The position numbers and the translations under genes are program-made. This document shows positions 9,413-16,871 of a stretch of DNA of 40,604 bases, piece after piece; position 1 is the stretch's first letter; each line of letters begins with the position of its first letter. The stretch covers positions 1-40,604 of the forward strand of contig CAYVBE010000016.1 in NCBI GenBank assembly GCA_964448935.1. The letters run 5' to 3'. The notes under the pieces are model-generated. The model made no database searches. It was not told the DNA's origin and saw only the letters and a program-made list of their open reading frames with translations. Origin of the DNA: CAYVBE01 sp964448935. Its GTDB lineage: Bacteria; Planctomycetota; Brocadiia; SM23-32.

Positions 9413-10330
9413 TTATTCGGAGTCGGCACCGAAGCGACGCGTATAGACCGCACCGGGGTTACGCACCGCTACTTTGTACACGGAACTCTGGGCGGTGATG
9501 TAAAGCGTCTTGCCCTCCGGCGGGCCGAAGCAGAGGTTGGCCGGCCGCTGCGGCATCTCGATGGTCTCCAGGGGCTCGCCCTTCGGACTGTAGATGCGCA
9601 CCCCGTCCATCGCGGTCACGTAGAGGTTCCCCCTCACGTCCACCTTCATGCCGTCGGCGCCCAGCCTGTCGGGCTCTTCGGTGTCCACAAACACCCGCCC
9701 GTCCTCCAGCAGGCCGTCCTCGCTCACGTCGAAGGCGCGCACGTGGTTCTTCTGGGTATCCGCGATGTAGAGCACCTTCTCGTCCGGCGAGAATGCCAGC
9801 CCGTTCGGCATTGCGAAGTCCCTCGCGAGCAGCGTCAGGTTGCCCTCCGGGTCAACGCGATAGACGCCCTGGAAATCCAGTTCTCGGTCCTCTTTCTGCA
9901 CCCCGTACGGGGGATCGGTGAAGTAGATGCTGCCGTCCGAGCGCACCACCAGGTCATTCGGGCTGTTGAGCCGCTTGCCCTCGTAGTGGGTCGCGACGGC
10001 CACCACTTCCCCGTCTCCGCGCGTGCGCGACACGCGCCGGTTGCCGTGCTCGCAGGCCAGCAGGCGTCCCTTCAGGTCGAAAGTCAGGCCGTTCGAGTTG
10101 CCGCTGGGCTTGCGGAAGACTTCCGCACCGTCCTCGGTCAACCGATAGATGGTGTTGGCCGGTATGTCACTGAAGACCAGGTAGCCATCCGGGTGCCACA
10201 TTGGCCCTTCGGTAAACTTGAACCCCGTCTTGACCCGCTGCAGCGGCCCCGTGCACAGGCTCTCGCCCATGCCCGCCGCCACACCCACCGCCACGCACAA
10301 CACCGCCGCTACAATCTCCAGACCGTGCAT
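9413..10330 (-). CDS. SMP-30/gluconolactonase/LRE-like six-bladed propeller protein
   Basis: This 305-aa exported protein belongs to the SMP-30/gluconolactonase family, metal-dependent six-bladed propellers that usually hydrolyse sugar lactones. The residues expected to hold the divalent metal are visible: E41 (FTEGPMW), N125 (NSPND), N176 (MPNGLAF) and D191 (YIADT). An N-terminal hydrophobic stretch at 5-20 reads as a signal peptide. I chose the ATG at 10330 because a strong GGAGGACGGGAG precedes it; a longer in-frame reading exists but lacks such support and would overlap the next gene. It is the last gene of a minus-strand group with the S8-type protease and the TIM-barrel isomerase/epimerase, which suggests sugar or sugar-acid catabolism together with the isomerase. 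The actual substrate is unknown. Confidence 0.85.
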   Translation of the reverse strand: MHGLEIVAAVLCVAVGVAAGMGESLCTGPLQRVKTGFKFTEGPMWHPDGYLVFSDIPANTIYRLTEDGAEVFRKPSGNSNGLTFDLKGRLLACEHGNRRVSRTRGDGEVVAVATHYEGKRLNSPNDLVVRSDGSIYFTDPPYGVQKEDRELDFQGVYRVDPEGNLTLLARDFAMPNGLAFSPDEKVLYIADTQKNHVRAFDVSEDGLLEDGRVFVDTEEPDRLGADGMKVDVRGNLYVTAMDGVRIYSPKGEPLETIEMPQRPANLCFGPPEGKTLYITAQSSVYKVAVRNPGAVYTRRFGADSE

Positions 10331-10421
10331 CTCCCGTCCTCCGCAAGAAGTGAAAACCTGCCTGGTTGACCTCCCCATCGCGACTGCCCCGAAAGCATGA
10401 TTACACCTGACGGCGCCCGTG

Positions 10422-12104
10422 TCAAACTGCGCCCAGGTCCGGCTCGTCCGGCCCGGCCTCTGCCTCAACCGGCTCCAGCGCCTCCAGCGTCTCCCGGATG
10501 TCCTGCCGGGGAAATCGGTCCAGCAGTTGCTCCAGGTACGGCCGCGCATCGGGGTTGCCCGCCTTGCGCAGGGCCAGCAGCAGCCGGCGGCGGCCTTCCC
10601 TGCCCAGACGGCCGAAGCGCTGCAGGTGGGGCTCGAACGGTGTTACGTCCCGCCCGGCGATGCGCGCCAGCGCATCAACAATCGGCCCGTTGCGCCCCAC
10701 GGCCCGCAGCAGGTAGGCCACCACGCGCTCATCGGTGGCCTGAGCCATACGGTCCAGCGCAGCGCGGCGGATGCGCGGGTCAACGCTCCACCGATGCGCC
10801 TTCAGCAGAGCGTCCACCTCCTCCAGGCCCTGAAGCTGGTGCACGCGTGCCCGGGCGCGGCGCTCCAGGACGATGCTGATGGCGACCATGGCCAGTGCCG
10901 TCACCCCCCCGCCGACCATCCTCACCAGCTCGCCGGCGGGCCACAAGACCGCGCAGACGTGGAAGACACCTGCCGGCAGTGCAGCGGCGGGCAGCACTTT
11001 GAGCGGCGCCCGGCGCTGCACAAGAAGCGATATCACCGCCCCCGCCAGAAGCAGCGAAAACACGCCCAGCCCCACCACCGTGTCCCCCCGCCCGACGAAC
11101 TCCACCCAGCGCCCCAGACGCACGGCCGCAAGGAAAGACAGTGGCAGCGCCACAAACCAGAGAAGCGCCGAGAGGATTACGCCGGGGAACCCGCGCCGGA
11201 CCACCAGCCAGACGCTGACCACCCCCAGCACCGCCCATACGCAGACGGGCAGCACGAAGTGCGCAAAACCGTACACGGGGGCGACCCGCGTCTTGGCGGA
11301 CCGGATGTCCAGCAGCCCCGCCCCCAGCAACCCGTCCCGGAAATGCTGACCTGCCACAGGCACCGCAGTGGCCTCCAGCAGTTTGTATGCCTCCCGAGGA
11401 GAGGACTCCGGTCTCCGCTCGAGCACGTAGGCCAGGGTCGCCGCGACACGGGGCGCAGCAAAGGAGGTGCCCCGCGCCTCCATCGCGCGCCGCAGCCACC
11501 TGAGCGGAAGATACTCGTAATCAATGAAGGAGATGTCCCCCGACGCAGCGATGTCAATGTGGGGGCCGTAGTTGGAGTGCAGGGCCTTGCCCGCCCGCGT
11601 GGCGCTGGCCACGGCGATCACGCCGGGATACGCGGCCGGGTATACGGCCTCCGCGCTGTCGCTGTTGCCCGCCGCCGCCACCGGCAGCACGCCGCGCGCG
11701 ACGAGCTGCCCGATCAGGCGCTCCTCCTCGTCCCCGGACCGATCGGAGGACAGGCTGATGTTGACCAAGATCCGGGCATCGGGGTGGCGCGACTGGTGCT
11801 GCAGCACGGACCGCAGGCCGTCCAGGTAGGCCCGGCGGTCCGTCGCCCCGTCCGGCCCTTCGACCGGTATGGAGACGATCCGCGTCCGGCAGTAGCTCCG
11901 CAGCACCCGCGCGACGAGGCTCCCGTGGGTGATGTCTTCGGTGCTGAGGCCCGCGCCCCGGCCGGCCACGAAGTCTTGATTGACCGGACTGTCCAGGAGG
12001 AAGATGACCGGCTCGCTCTCCGCCGACGCCTCCCACTCGGGAACGCAACCGCAGCACAGGACCGCCACACATGCCGCCAGCAGCAGGCACCGGACCGCCC
12101 GCAC
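10422..12104 (-). CDS. Subtilisin-like (S8) serine protease with membrane segments and HEAT-like C-terminus
   Basis: With the GTG start at 12104 the protein has 560 residues. A hydrophobic leader rich in Cys (CLLLAACVAVLCCGC) suggests export, perhaps as a lipoprotein. The S8 catalytic set is visible in order: D38 (IFLLDSPV), H60 (THGSLVA), the oxyanion N147 (AAAGNSD) and S214 in RGTSFAAP. About residues 280-415 hold four hydrophobic segments, probably membrane spans. From about 425 to 545 the sequence is helical with PEpD-like paired helices resembling HEAT repeats. The start is uncertain: an ATG at 12206 would overlap the upstream isomerase gene by 68 bases, and a TTG at 12149 also overlaps it slightly. 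The GTG follows that gene's stop by 34 bases and sits right before the leader, but no good ribosome site precedes it. Protease fold is well supported; substrate and orientation are not. Confidence 0.8.
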   Translation of the reverse strand: MRAVRCLLLAACVAVLCCGCVPEWEASAESEPVIFLLDSPVNQDFVAGRGAGLSTEDITHGSLVARVLRSYCRTRIVSIPVEGPDGATDRRAYLDGLRSVLQHQSRHPDARILVNISLSSDRSGDEEERLIGQLVARGVLPVAAAGNSDSAEAVYPAAYPGVIAVASATRAGKALHSNYGPHIDIAASGDISFIDYEYLPLRWLRRAMEARGTSFAAPRVAATLAYVLERRPESSPREAYKLLEATAVPVAGQHFRDGLLGAGLLDIRSAKTRVAPVYGFAHFVLPVCVWAVLGVVSVWLVVRRGFPGVILSALLWFVALPLSFLAAVRLGRWVEFVGRGDTVVGLGVFSLLLAGAVISLLVQRRAPLKVLPAAALPAGVFHVCAVLWPAGELVRMVGGGVTALAMVAISIVLERRARARVHQLQGLEEVDALLKAHRWSVDPRIRRAALDRMAQATDERVVAYLLRAVGRNGPIVDALARIAGRDVTPFEPHLQRFGRLGREGRRRLLLALRKAGNPDARPYLEQLLDRFPRQDIRETLEALEPVEAEAGPDEPDLGAV

Positions 12105-12138
12105 CGGGCGCCCGTCAGGGTTGCGATCCCGGGGACGC

Positions 12139-12915
12139 TCAGGCGTCAACGATGCAGCCCCGCAGGTAGGCGGCGAACCGGTCCACGCCGGTCTTCGGGG
12201 CTTCATCCTCTTCGTACTCGATACTCAGGTAGCCGTCGTAGCCCGCATCGCGCATGATGCGCACGATTCTGCGGTAATCCAGGCGCTCCCTCCCATCTCC
12301 CTGCCGCACCGTTACCTTGGCGTGGGTGGTCACCGCCCGGGACGCGCAGCGCTCGTACTGGTCGTACACATCGCCGGTGAAGTTGCCGAAATCCAGGTTC
12401 ATGCCGATCCAGGGGTTGGACGCCAACGGTTCCAGCAGTGCCAGCACTCCGTCCGCGTCGGCCGTCAGGCCACCGTGGCTTTCCAGCGCCAGCACCACGC
12501 CGTGGTCGGCAGCCGTCACCGCGCACTCCTTCAGGCCCTCGCGCACCCAACCGCGGGCGGTCTCCTCTTCCACGCCCTCCGGACAGCCTCCGGCAAAGAC
12601 ACGCAGCATGGGCGCGCCCAGTTTGGATGCCTTGACCAGCCAGTCCTTCACGTGCTCGATCTGCCGGACGCGATCGTCCTCCTCAGCCGTGCTGAAGTTC
12701 CCGCCGACGGCGGCGCCGCAGATGTCCAGGCCGCGGGCGAAGACCTCGCGCTTCAAGCCGAAGAGGTAACGATCGGTCTCGCGCGGGAAGTAATACTGCG
12801 TCAGCTCGACCCCGTCCAGCCCGAGTTCCACACAAAAATCCAGAAATCCCTCCATGGTCATGCTGCCGTCATTCAGCAGTTGTCGGAACGAGTAGGCACA
12901 GCAGGCCAGCTTCAT
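12139..12915 (-). CDS. Sugar phosphate isomerase/epimerase-like TIM-barrel protein (AP endonuclease 2 superfamily)
   Basis: This 258-aa protein matches the xylose-isomerase-like TIM-barrel family (sugar phosphate isomerases/epimerases). The signs are an N-terminal strand MKLACCAYSF, then LGLDGVEL and, at the strand ends, probable metal ligands in VLALESHGG (Glu), GMNLDFGNF (Asp), THAKVT (His) and YLSIEYEED (Glu). The length is typical. The start has a strong GAGGGGAGAG about five bases upstream. It is the first gene of a three-gene minus-strand group with the S8 protease and the SMP-30-like protein, served by a promoter at 12981-13009. The family covers many substrates (inositol, hexulose and tagatose derivatives), and I cannot assign one. 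Confidence 0.85.
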   Translation of the reverse strand: MKLACCAYSFRQLLNDGSMTMEGFLDFCVELGLDGVELTQYYFPRETDRYLFGLKREVFARGLDICGAAVGGNFSTAEEDDRVRQIEHVKDWLVKASKLGAPMLRVFAGGCPEGVEEETARGWVREGLKECAVTAADHGVVLALESHGGLTADADGVLALLEPLASNPWIGMNLDFGNFTGDVYDQYERCASRAVTTHAKVTVRQGDGRERLDYRRIVRIMRDAGYDGYLSIEYEEDEAPKTGVDRFAAYLRGCIVDA

Positions 12916-12980
12916 GCGACTCTCCCCTCGGGCGCAGTTGAATGAGTGGAAAGGAATTGTTAGTCGTCACTTCCCCGGTT

Positions 12981-13009
12981 AATCTATACCGGTCGGAGAC
13001 GCTTGTCAA
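12981..13009 (-). promoter_or_regulatory. Promoter for the isomerase-protease-SMP30 group
   Basis: On the minus strand TTGACA (plus positions 13004-13009) is followed after 17 bases by TAGATT (12981-12986). An overlapping TATAGA (12983-12988) would give a 15-base spacer. It lies about 65 bases before the isomerase start. Confidence 0.5.
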
Positions 13010-13216
13010 ATCGGGCGTCTCGGGCTCTGAGGCGGTTCCCAGAAATCGTACGGAAAGCGGTCCGCTGCCGCGCGGAACGGGGCGGAAAACGCCGTTCTTT
13101 CGCATCGGGGCCTCTGTGTGGCGCCTCCAAGAGCAAAAACCAGCGTATTTTCACTTGACCTGAGGGGCGATATGTGAGACTTAATGAGCTTGTGCAAAGT
13201 TCGGCGCGACTGAGAC

Positions 13217-13244
13217 TTGACTTTGCTCAGTCTGAGCGTATAAT
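13217..13244 (+). promoter_or_regulatory. Sigma-70-type promoter for the coiled-coil/MreC-like gene
   Basis: TTGACT at 13217-13222 and a perfect TATAAT at 13239-13244 are 16 bases apart. The expected start of transcription is near 13251, leaving a leader of about 58 bases with GGGGAGGA at 13297-13304. Confidence 0.75.
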
Positions 13245-13308
13245 TTACGCAGCGTTCGCCGAACAGAACCGAGGACGTGCAACGTTGGTAACTGCCGGGG
13301 AGGATTAA

Positions 13309-14163
13309 ATGAACGCGTTCACAAAGGTGTTGGTGGTCTTGGTGCTCGTGCTTAGCGTTGTTTTCGCCGGCATGGAGATAGCTCTTTACGGAAAGCGGGA
13401 GGACTTCGGCAAGAAGTACATCACCGCCCAGCAAGAGTTGGACAAGGCCAAGGCCGAACTGGAGGAGACCAAGGGAGCCCTGCAAGATACGCAGGACAGG
13501 CTGGCCGGGGTCTCAACCAACTCCCAGGAGAAAATCCAGACGCTGCAGGACCAACTCCAGGCCGAGCAGAACAGAGTGAGCGAACTGGTGGCGCAACTGG
13601 AGAAGGCACAGGGAAACGTTGAGAGACTGACTATCGCCACACAGAAGCAAGAAGAGCAGATCGCCACGTTACGCGCCTCCCAGGATGAGATCAGCAAGCA
13701 ACTGGCCGACGCCAAACAGAGCGTCACGGACAAGGAAAAGACCATAGGCGAGCTGAGGGACGTCGTCGCGCAGAAGGACGACGCCGTCAACAGCCTGGAA
13801 AACCAACTGGCCATGACGAAGAAGGCCCGCACCGAAGCCCAGCAGGATGTCGCGAGGCTCAACAACATCATTGCCCAGATCAGGCGCCGCGGCATCAGCG
13901 TGCCCCCCTCGCCCACGCCCGCCGTCAATGCCGTGGTCGTCAGGGTGGACCAGGAACTCGGCACCGTGGTCATTGACAAAGGCCAGCAAAGCGAGGTGAA
14001 GGCCAACACCATCTTCACCATCTATGACGACGACGGTTTCGTGGGCACCCTGGTCATACATGACGTCTGGAATAGCGTGGCGGGAGGCATCATGACTCGG
14101 GTGGCCGAAGGCAGGCAGCCCGAGGTGGGCGACCTGGCCACCACCGAGATCCAGGTTCAGTAG
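13309..14163 (+). CDS. Membrane-anchored coiled-coil protein with MreC-like C-terminal beta domain
   Basis: This 284-aa protein has one membrane segment at about residues 5-24 and a long coiled coil at about 38-190, rich in Glu, Lys and Gln heptads (for example AQQELDKAKAELEETK). A C-terminal globular part of about 85 residues follows. That part contains VVIDKGQQSEVKANT and DDDGFVGTLVIHDVW. Its pattern, an IDKG turn, then a GV/EVK turn, then DG-VG, resembles the beta domain of MreC, and the same architecture (one span, coiled coil, beta domain) is MreC's. It lies about 780 bases upstream of mreB on the same strand. Function as an MreC-type scaffold of the elongation machinery is my inference; FlgT-like or unrelated beta domains can also carry an IDKG turn. 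The ribosome site GGAGG is five bases before the ATG. Confidence 0.7.
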   Translation: MNAFTKVLVVLVLVLSVVFAGMEIALYGKREDFGKKYITAQQELDKAKAELEETKGALQDTQDRLAGVSTNSQEKIQTLQDQLQAEQNRVSELVAQLEKAQGNVERLTIATQKQEEQIATLRASQDEISKQLADAKQSVTDKEKTIGELRDVVAQKDDAVNSLENQLAMTKKARTEAQQDVARLNNIIAQIRRRGISVPPSPTPAVNAVVVRVDQELGTVVIDKGQQSEVKANTIFTIYDDDGFVGTLVIHDVWNSVAGGIMTRVAEGRQPEVGDLATTEIQVQ

Positions 14164-14206
14164 CGTCAACTCGCCTTCCCGGCTCCTCCATCGGAGGCCC
14201 GCAGCA

Positions 14207-14437
14207 ATGGCAAACAACAGATTCCTGTCCTGGCTCCTGGTCGCCGCCTGCCTGTTCCTGGCGGTCGCCATCGGCCTGGTCGGCCTCGAGATGTGGAGCT
14301 ACCCCCAGTTGAGCGACGTCGGCGGCCCGGCCGTCACAACGGAGACTGACGCGGCCGGACCCGACACCAACGAGACGGAAGAACCCACAGAAGCCGAAAC
14401 GTCGTCCGAGGAATCGCCTGCGACTGAGGAACCGTGA
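14207..14437 (+). CDS. Small single-span membrane protein with acidic Thr/Glu tail (first of a pair)
   Basis: This 76-aa protein has one hydrophobic segment (about residues 8-27: LSWLLVAACLFLAVAIG) followed by a low-complexity tail dominated by Thr, Glu, Ser and Pro. I do not recognise a family. It sits 43 bases after the coiled-coil gene and 40 before a second protein of the same design. The ribosome site GGAGG (14193-14197) is within a small perfect hairpin, CCTCC-ATC-GGAGG at 14185-14197, which could dampen translation. Composition and spacing make it a plausible real gene. Confidence 0.65.
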   Translation: MANNRFLSWLLVAACLFLAVAIGLVGLEMWSYPQLSDVGGPAVTTETDAAGPDTNETEEPTEAETSSEESPATEEP

Positions 14438-14477
14438 GGCCGAACCCGGACTTTCCCGTGCAACAAGGGGCTGCAGA

Positions 14478-14738
14478 ATGGATGATCGCGGATTGGTGCA
14501 GGGATTGCTCCTTGCGGCCGTTGCCTGTCTGGCCCTCGGCGCCGCGCTGACCTGGACCCAGTTCAGCCGCTACCAGGCCACTGCCGAAGCGCTTACGACA
14601 ACCGGGGCCGCAACGACCGAGCCGGAGACCACAACCCCCGCCGAGACGGAAGCCCCGGAGGAAGGAACCGTGGAAACGCCGGCCGCGGAAGATGAAGGCG
14701 CCGCCGATGAGACCGAGGCAGAGGAGACCGAACAGTAG
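14478..14738 (+). CDS. Small single-span membrane protein with acidic Thr/Glu tail (second of a pair)
   Basis: This 86-aa protein has a hydrophobic segment at about residues 6-26 (GLVQGLLLAAVACLALGAAL) and then a tail made almost wholly of Thr, Glu, Ala and Pro. It matches the preceding gene in size and layout, although the membrane segments differ in sequence, so the two may be ancient paralogues or share only a design. AAGGGGC lies about seven bases before the ATG. mreB follows 202 bases on under its own promoter. No family recognised. Confidence 0.65.
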   Translation: MDDRGLVQGLLLAAVACLALGAALTWTQFSRYQATAEALTTTGAATTEPETTTPAETEAPEEGTVETPAAEDEGAADETEAEETEQ

Positions 14739-14870
14739 GCACCTGTCCCGGCGGCCCCTTTCCGCCTCGTGCCGACCGGTTGATTAACACGCACATCAGA
14801 TGTTGCGGATTTCGGGGCGATTGCCCGCCAGACGGGCGGTCGCCCCGCTGCTCGTGGGCGCACAGAAGTA

Positions 14871-14900
14871 TTGGACATGGCCCCGCCGGGCCATTATAAT
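14871..14900 (+). promoter_or_regulatory. mreB promoter with an 18-base palindrome filling its spacer
   Basis: TTGGAC at 14871-14876 and a perfect TATAAT at 14895-14900 are 18 bases apart. The spacer 14877-14894 is entirely an inverted repeat, ATGGCCC-CGCC-GGGCCAT. A transcript would start near 14907, about 34 bases before the preferred mreB start. A dyad between the two promoter elements is a typical place for a repressor or a spacer-distorting activator to bind. Confidence 0.65.
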
Positions 14901-14940
14901 TGCCCACCGTAAAGGCGCTACACTGACGGAGTTGATGCAC

Positions 14941-16017
14941 ATGGCTGGCGGCTTCGGTTTTTCAGTGCGCAGACTCCTGAACTCCATGATGAGCCTCGGC
15001 GCCAGGGACCTGGGCATAGACCTGGGCACCGCCAACACGCTCGTCTGCGTGCCCGGCCAGGGCGTCGTCCTCATGGAACCCTCCGTAGTGGCCGTCAAAA
15101 CCGGCTCCAACCCGCCCGTCGTCCCCCTGGACGGCCGCGCCGTGGGCCACGAAGCCAAGCGCATGATCGAGCGCACCCCCGAAAACATCACGGCAATCCG
15201 GCCGCTGAAGGACGGCGTGATCGCCGACCTGGAGATAACGGAGATCATGCTGCGCTACTTCATCGAAAAGGTGCAGCGCCGCGCCTGGGGCGTCCGGCCC
15301 CGCATGGTGGTCAGCGTCCCCAGCGGCGTCACCGGGGTGCAGAAGAAGGCCGTCAAGAACAGCGCCATCAACGCCGGAGCCCGCCGCGTCTACACCGTGC
15401 CCGAGCCGAAAGCCGGCGCCATCGGAGCGGGGCTGAAGATCAGCGAGCCGGTCGGAGTCATGGTGATTGACATCGGCGGCGGCACCAGTGAGGTCGGAGT
15501 GCTGAGCCTCGGGGAGGTCGTCACTCTGGAAAGCCTGCCGGTGGCGGGCGACGAGATGGATGACGCCGTCATCACCTACGTGCGCGACATGTACGGTCTG
15601 GAGATCGGCCACCGCACCGCCGAGGAGGTCAAGATCGCCATCGGCTCCGCCTACCCGCTGGAGGAAGAGGTCAGCTACGAGATCCGGGGCAAGGACATCG
15701 CCGCCGGGCTGCCGCGCCGACTGGAAATCTCCAGCGCCGAGATTCGGGAGGCCATCAGCCGCCCCATCCACCAGATCATTGACGCCGCCAAGAACTGCCT
15801 GGACAAAACCCCGCCCGAACTGGCCAGCGACCTGCTGAACTCCGGCATCACGCTGGTGGGCGGCGGCGCGCTCATCCCCGGCATAAGGGAACTCGTGGCC
15901 GAGGAAACCGGCCTGGAGGTCCAGGTGGCGGACGATCCCATCACAGCGGTCGCCCGCGGCACGGCCATCCTGCTGGAGAAGCTGGACGAGTACGAAGAGG
16001 TCCTCGCGGACGAGTAG
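14941..16017 (+). CDS. mreB: Rod shape-determining protein MreB
   Basis: This 358-aa actin homologue polymerises on the inner face of the membrane and guides the cell-wall elongation complex. The actin-fold nucleotide motifs are clear: phosphate 1 in DLGIDLGTANTLV (residues 23-35), phosphate 2 in VIDIGGGTSEVGV, and the adenosine motif in GITLVGGGALIPGI near the C-terminus. The N-terminus (GFSVRRLLNSMMSLG) could form the membrane-binding amphipathic helix. The reading frame is open back to 14800, but ACGGAG at 14926-14931 is nine bases before the ATG at 14941 and the upstream promoter excludes a longer form; an ATG at 14935 is also possible. mreD and rodA/pbp2 are not seen, so the locus differs from the usual mreBCD order. 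Confidence 0.95.
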   Translation: MAGGFGFSVRRLLNSMMSLGARDLGIDLGTANTLVCVPGQGVVLMEPSVVAVKTGSNPPVVPLDGRAVGHEAKRMIERTPENITAIRPLKDGVIADLEITEIMLRYFIEKVQRRAWGVRPRMVVSVPSGVTGVQKKAVKNSAINAGARRVYTVPEPKAGAIGAGLKISEPVGVMVIDIGGGTSEVGVLSLGEVVTLESLPVAGDEMDDAVITYVRDMYGLEIGHRTAEEVKIAIGSAYPLEEEVSYEIRGKDIAAGLPRRLEISSAEIREAISRPIHQIIDAAKNCLDKTPPELASDLLNSGITLVGGGALIPGIRELVAEETGLEVQVADDPITAVARGTAILLEKLDEYEEVLADE

Positions 16018-16785
16018 TCAGAGCTCCACCTCCAGGCCCTTTTCCCGCAGGTATTCCTTCAGTTCTCGAATGCCGATGTCGCCGAAGTGGAACACGCTGG
16101 CGGCCAGCAGCACGGACGCGCCGCCTTCGGTGGCCGCTTCGTAGAAGTGCTCCGGCTTCCCGGCCCCCCCGCTGGCAATCACCGGGACGCTGACCCGCTC
16201 CGTGATGCCCTTCAGCAGCGGGATGTCGTAGCCCTCGCGCGTCCCGTCGCAGCGTTTGCTGGTGGGCAATATGGTTCCGGCGCCCCGATCCTCGGCCTCG
16301 CCCGCAAATTCGAAGGCGTCCATGCGCGTGGGCGTCCGGCCGCCGTCAATGTACACCTCGTAGCCGCTGTCCAGCTCGTCCGAGGCGTCCACGTCAATGG
16401 CCACCACAATCCGGTCCGGCCCGAACTCCCGGGCTGCCTGCTCGATCAAGTCCGGCTCCCGGACGGCCGCGCTGCTCATGCTCACCCTGTCCGCGCCCGC
16501 GTCCAGGGCATCCTCGATGTCCGAAAGCGAACTGATTCCCCCGCCCAGCGTCAGCGGCAGGTCAACGGCGTCGGCAACGCGCCGAAACACATCCAGCATT
16601 GTCTTGCGTTTCTCCACCGTCGCCGTGATGTCCAGGAATGCCAGTTCGTCGGCGCCTCCCTCCTGGTATGCCTGTGCGCACTCGACCGGGTCGCCCGCGT
16701 CCCGCAGGTCCACGAAGTGCACGCCCTTCACCACACGCCCGTCCCTCATGTCCAGGCACGGCATGATCTTCACCGGTTCCGCCAT
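16018..16785 (-). CDS. hisF: Imidazole glycerol phosphate synthase cyclase subunit HisF (divergent)
   Basis: HisF uses ammonia passed from HisH to convert PRFAR to imidazole glycerol phosphate and AICAR in histidine synthesis. This 255-aa protein has the half-barrel pattern, the first catalytic Asp in MPCLDMRDGRVVKG (D12), the second in VVAIDVD (D131), YIDGGRTPT, and the phosphate-binding VIASGGAG. Two conserved spots differ from usual HisF: the VSIN-T segment reads VSMSSAAV, and the segment normally like TSMDRDGT reads PTSKRCDGT, so the first Asp there is Arg. A strong GGAGGGAG lies eight bases before the ATG. It abuts the mreB stop codon tail to tail and lies 86 bases beyond tsaE. hisH and other his genes are not in the window. 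A HisF paralogue with another role cannot be excluded. Confidence 0.88.
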   Translation of the reverse strand: MAEPVKIMPCLDMRDGRVVKGVHFVDLRDAGDPVECAQAYQEGGADELAFLDITATVEKRKTMLDVFRRVADAVDLPLTLGGGISSLSDIEDALDAGADRVSMSSAAVREPDLIEQAAREFGPDRIVVAIDVDASDELDSGYEVYIDGGRTPTRMDAFEFAGEAEDRGAGTILPTSKRCDGTREGYDIPLLKGITERVSVPVIASGGAGKPEHFYEAATEGGASVLLAASVFHFGDIGIRELKEYLREKGLEVEL

Positions 16786-16871
16786 TGTCGCACTCCCTCC
16801 GAAGCCGGGGCAAAGTCACGGTCAACACAGCGCATCAGGATAAAGGTGGCCCGCCCCCGATGCAACCGCCC

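Larger units (their letters stand above)
12916..13308. other. 393-base divergent intergenic region
   Basis: This stretch separates the minus-strand isomerase group from the plus-strand coiled-coil gene. It holds a promoter facing each way (12981-13009 minus, 13217-13244 plus). I see no convincing small gene in it; one possible 73-codon reading frame at 12942-13163 has no ribosome site or recognisable content. Confidence 0.6.

Noticed and set aside
10419..12257. 612-codon plus-strand frame opposite the S8 protease
   Set aside because: It is a mirror frame of a gene with a clear catalytic triad, with His/Gln/Arg-rich composition typical of antisense frames.
12942..13163. 73-codon plus-strand frame in the intergenic region
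   Set aside because: It has no ribosome site, crosses a promoter on the other strand and has no recognisable features.
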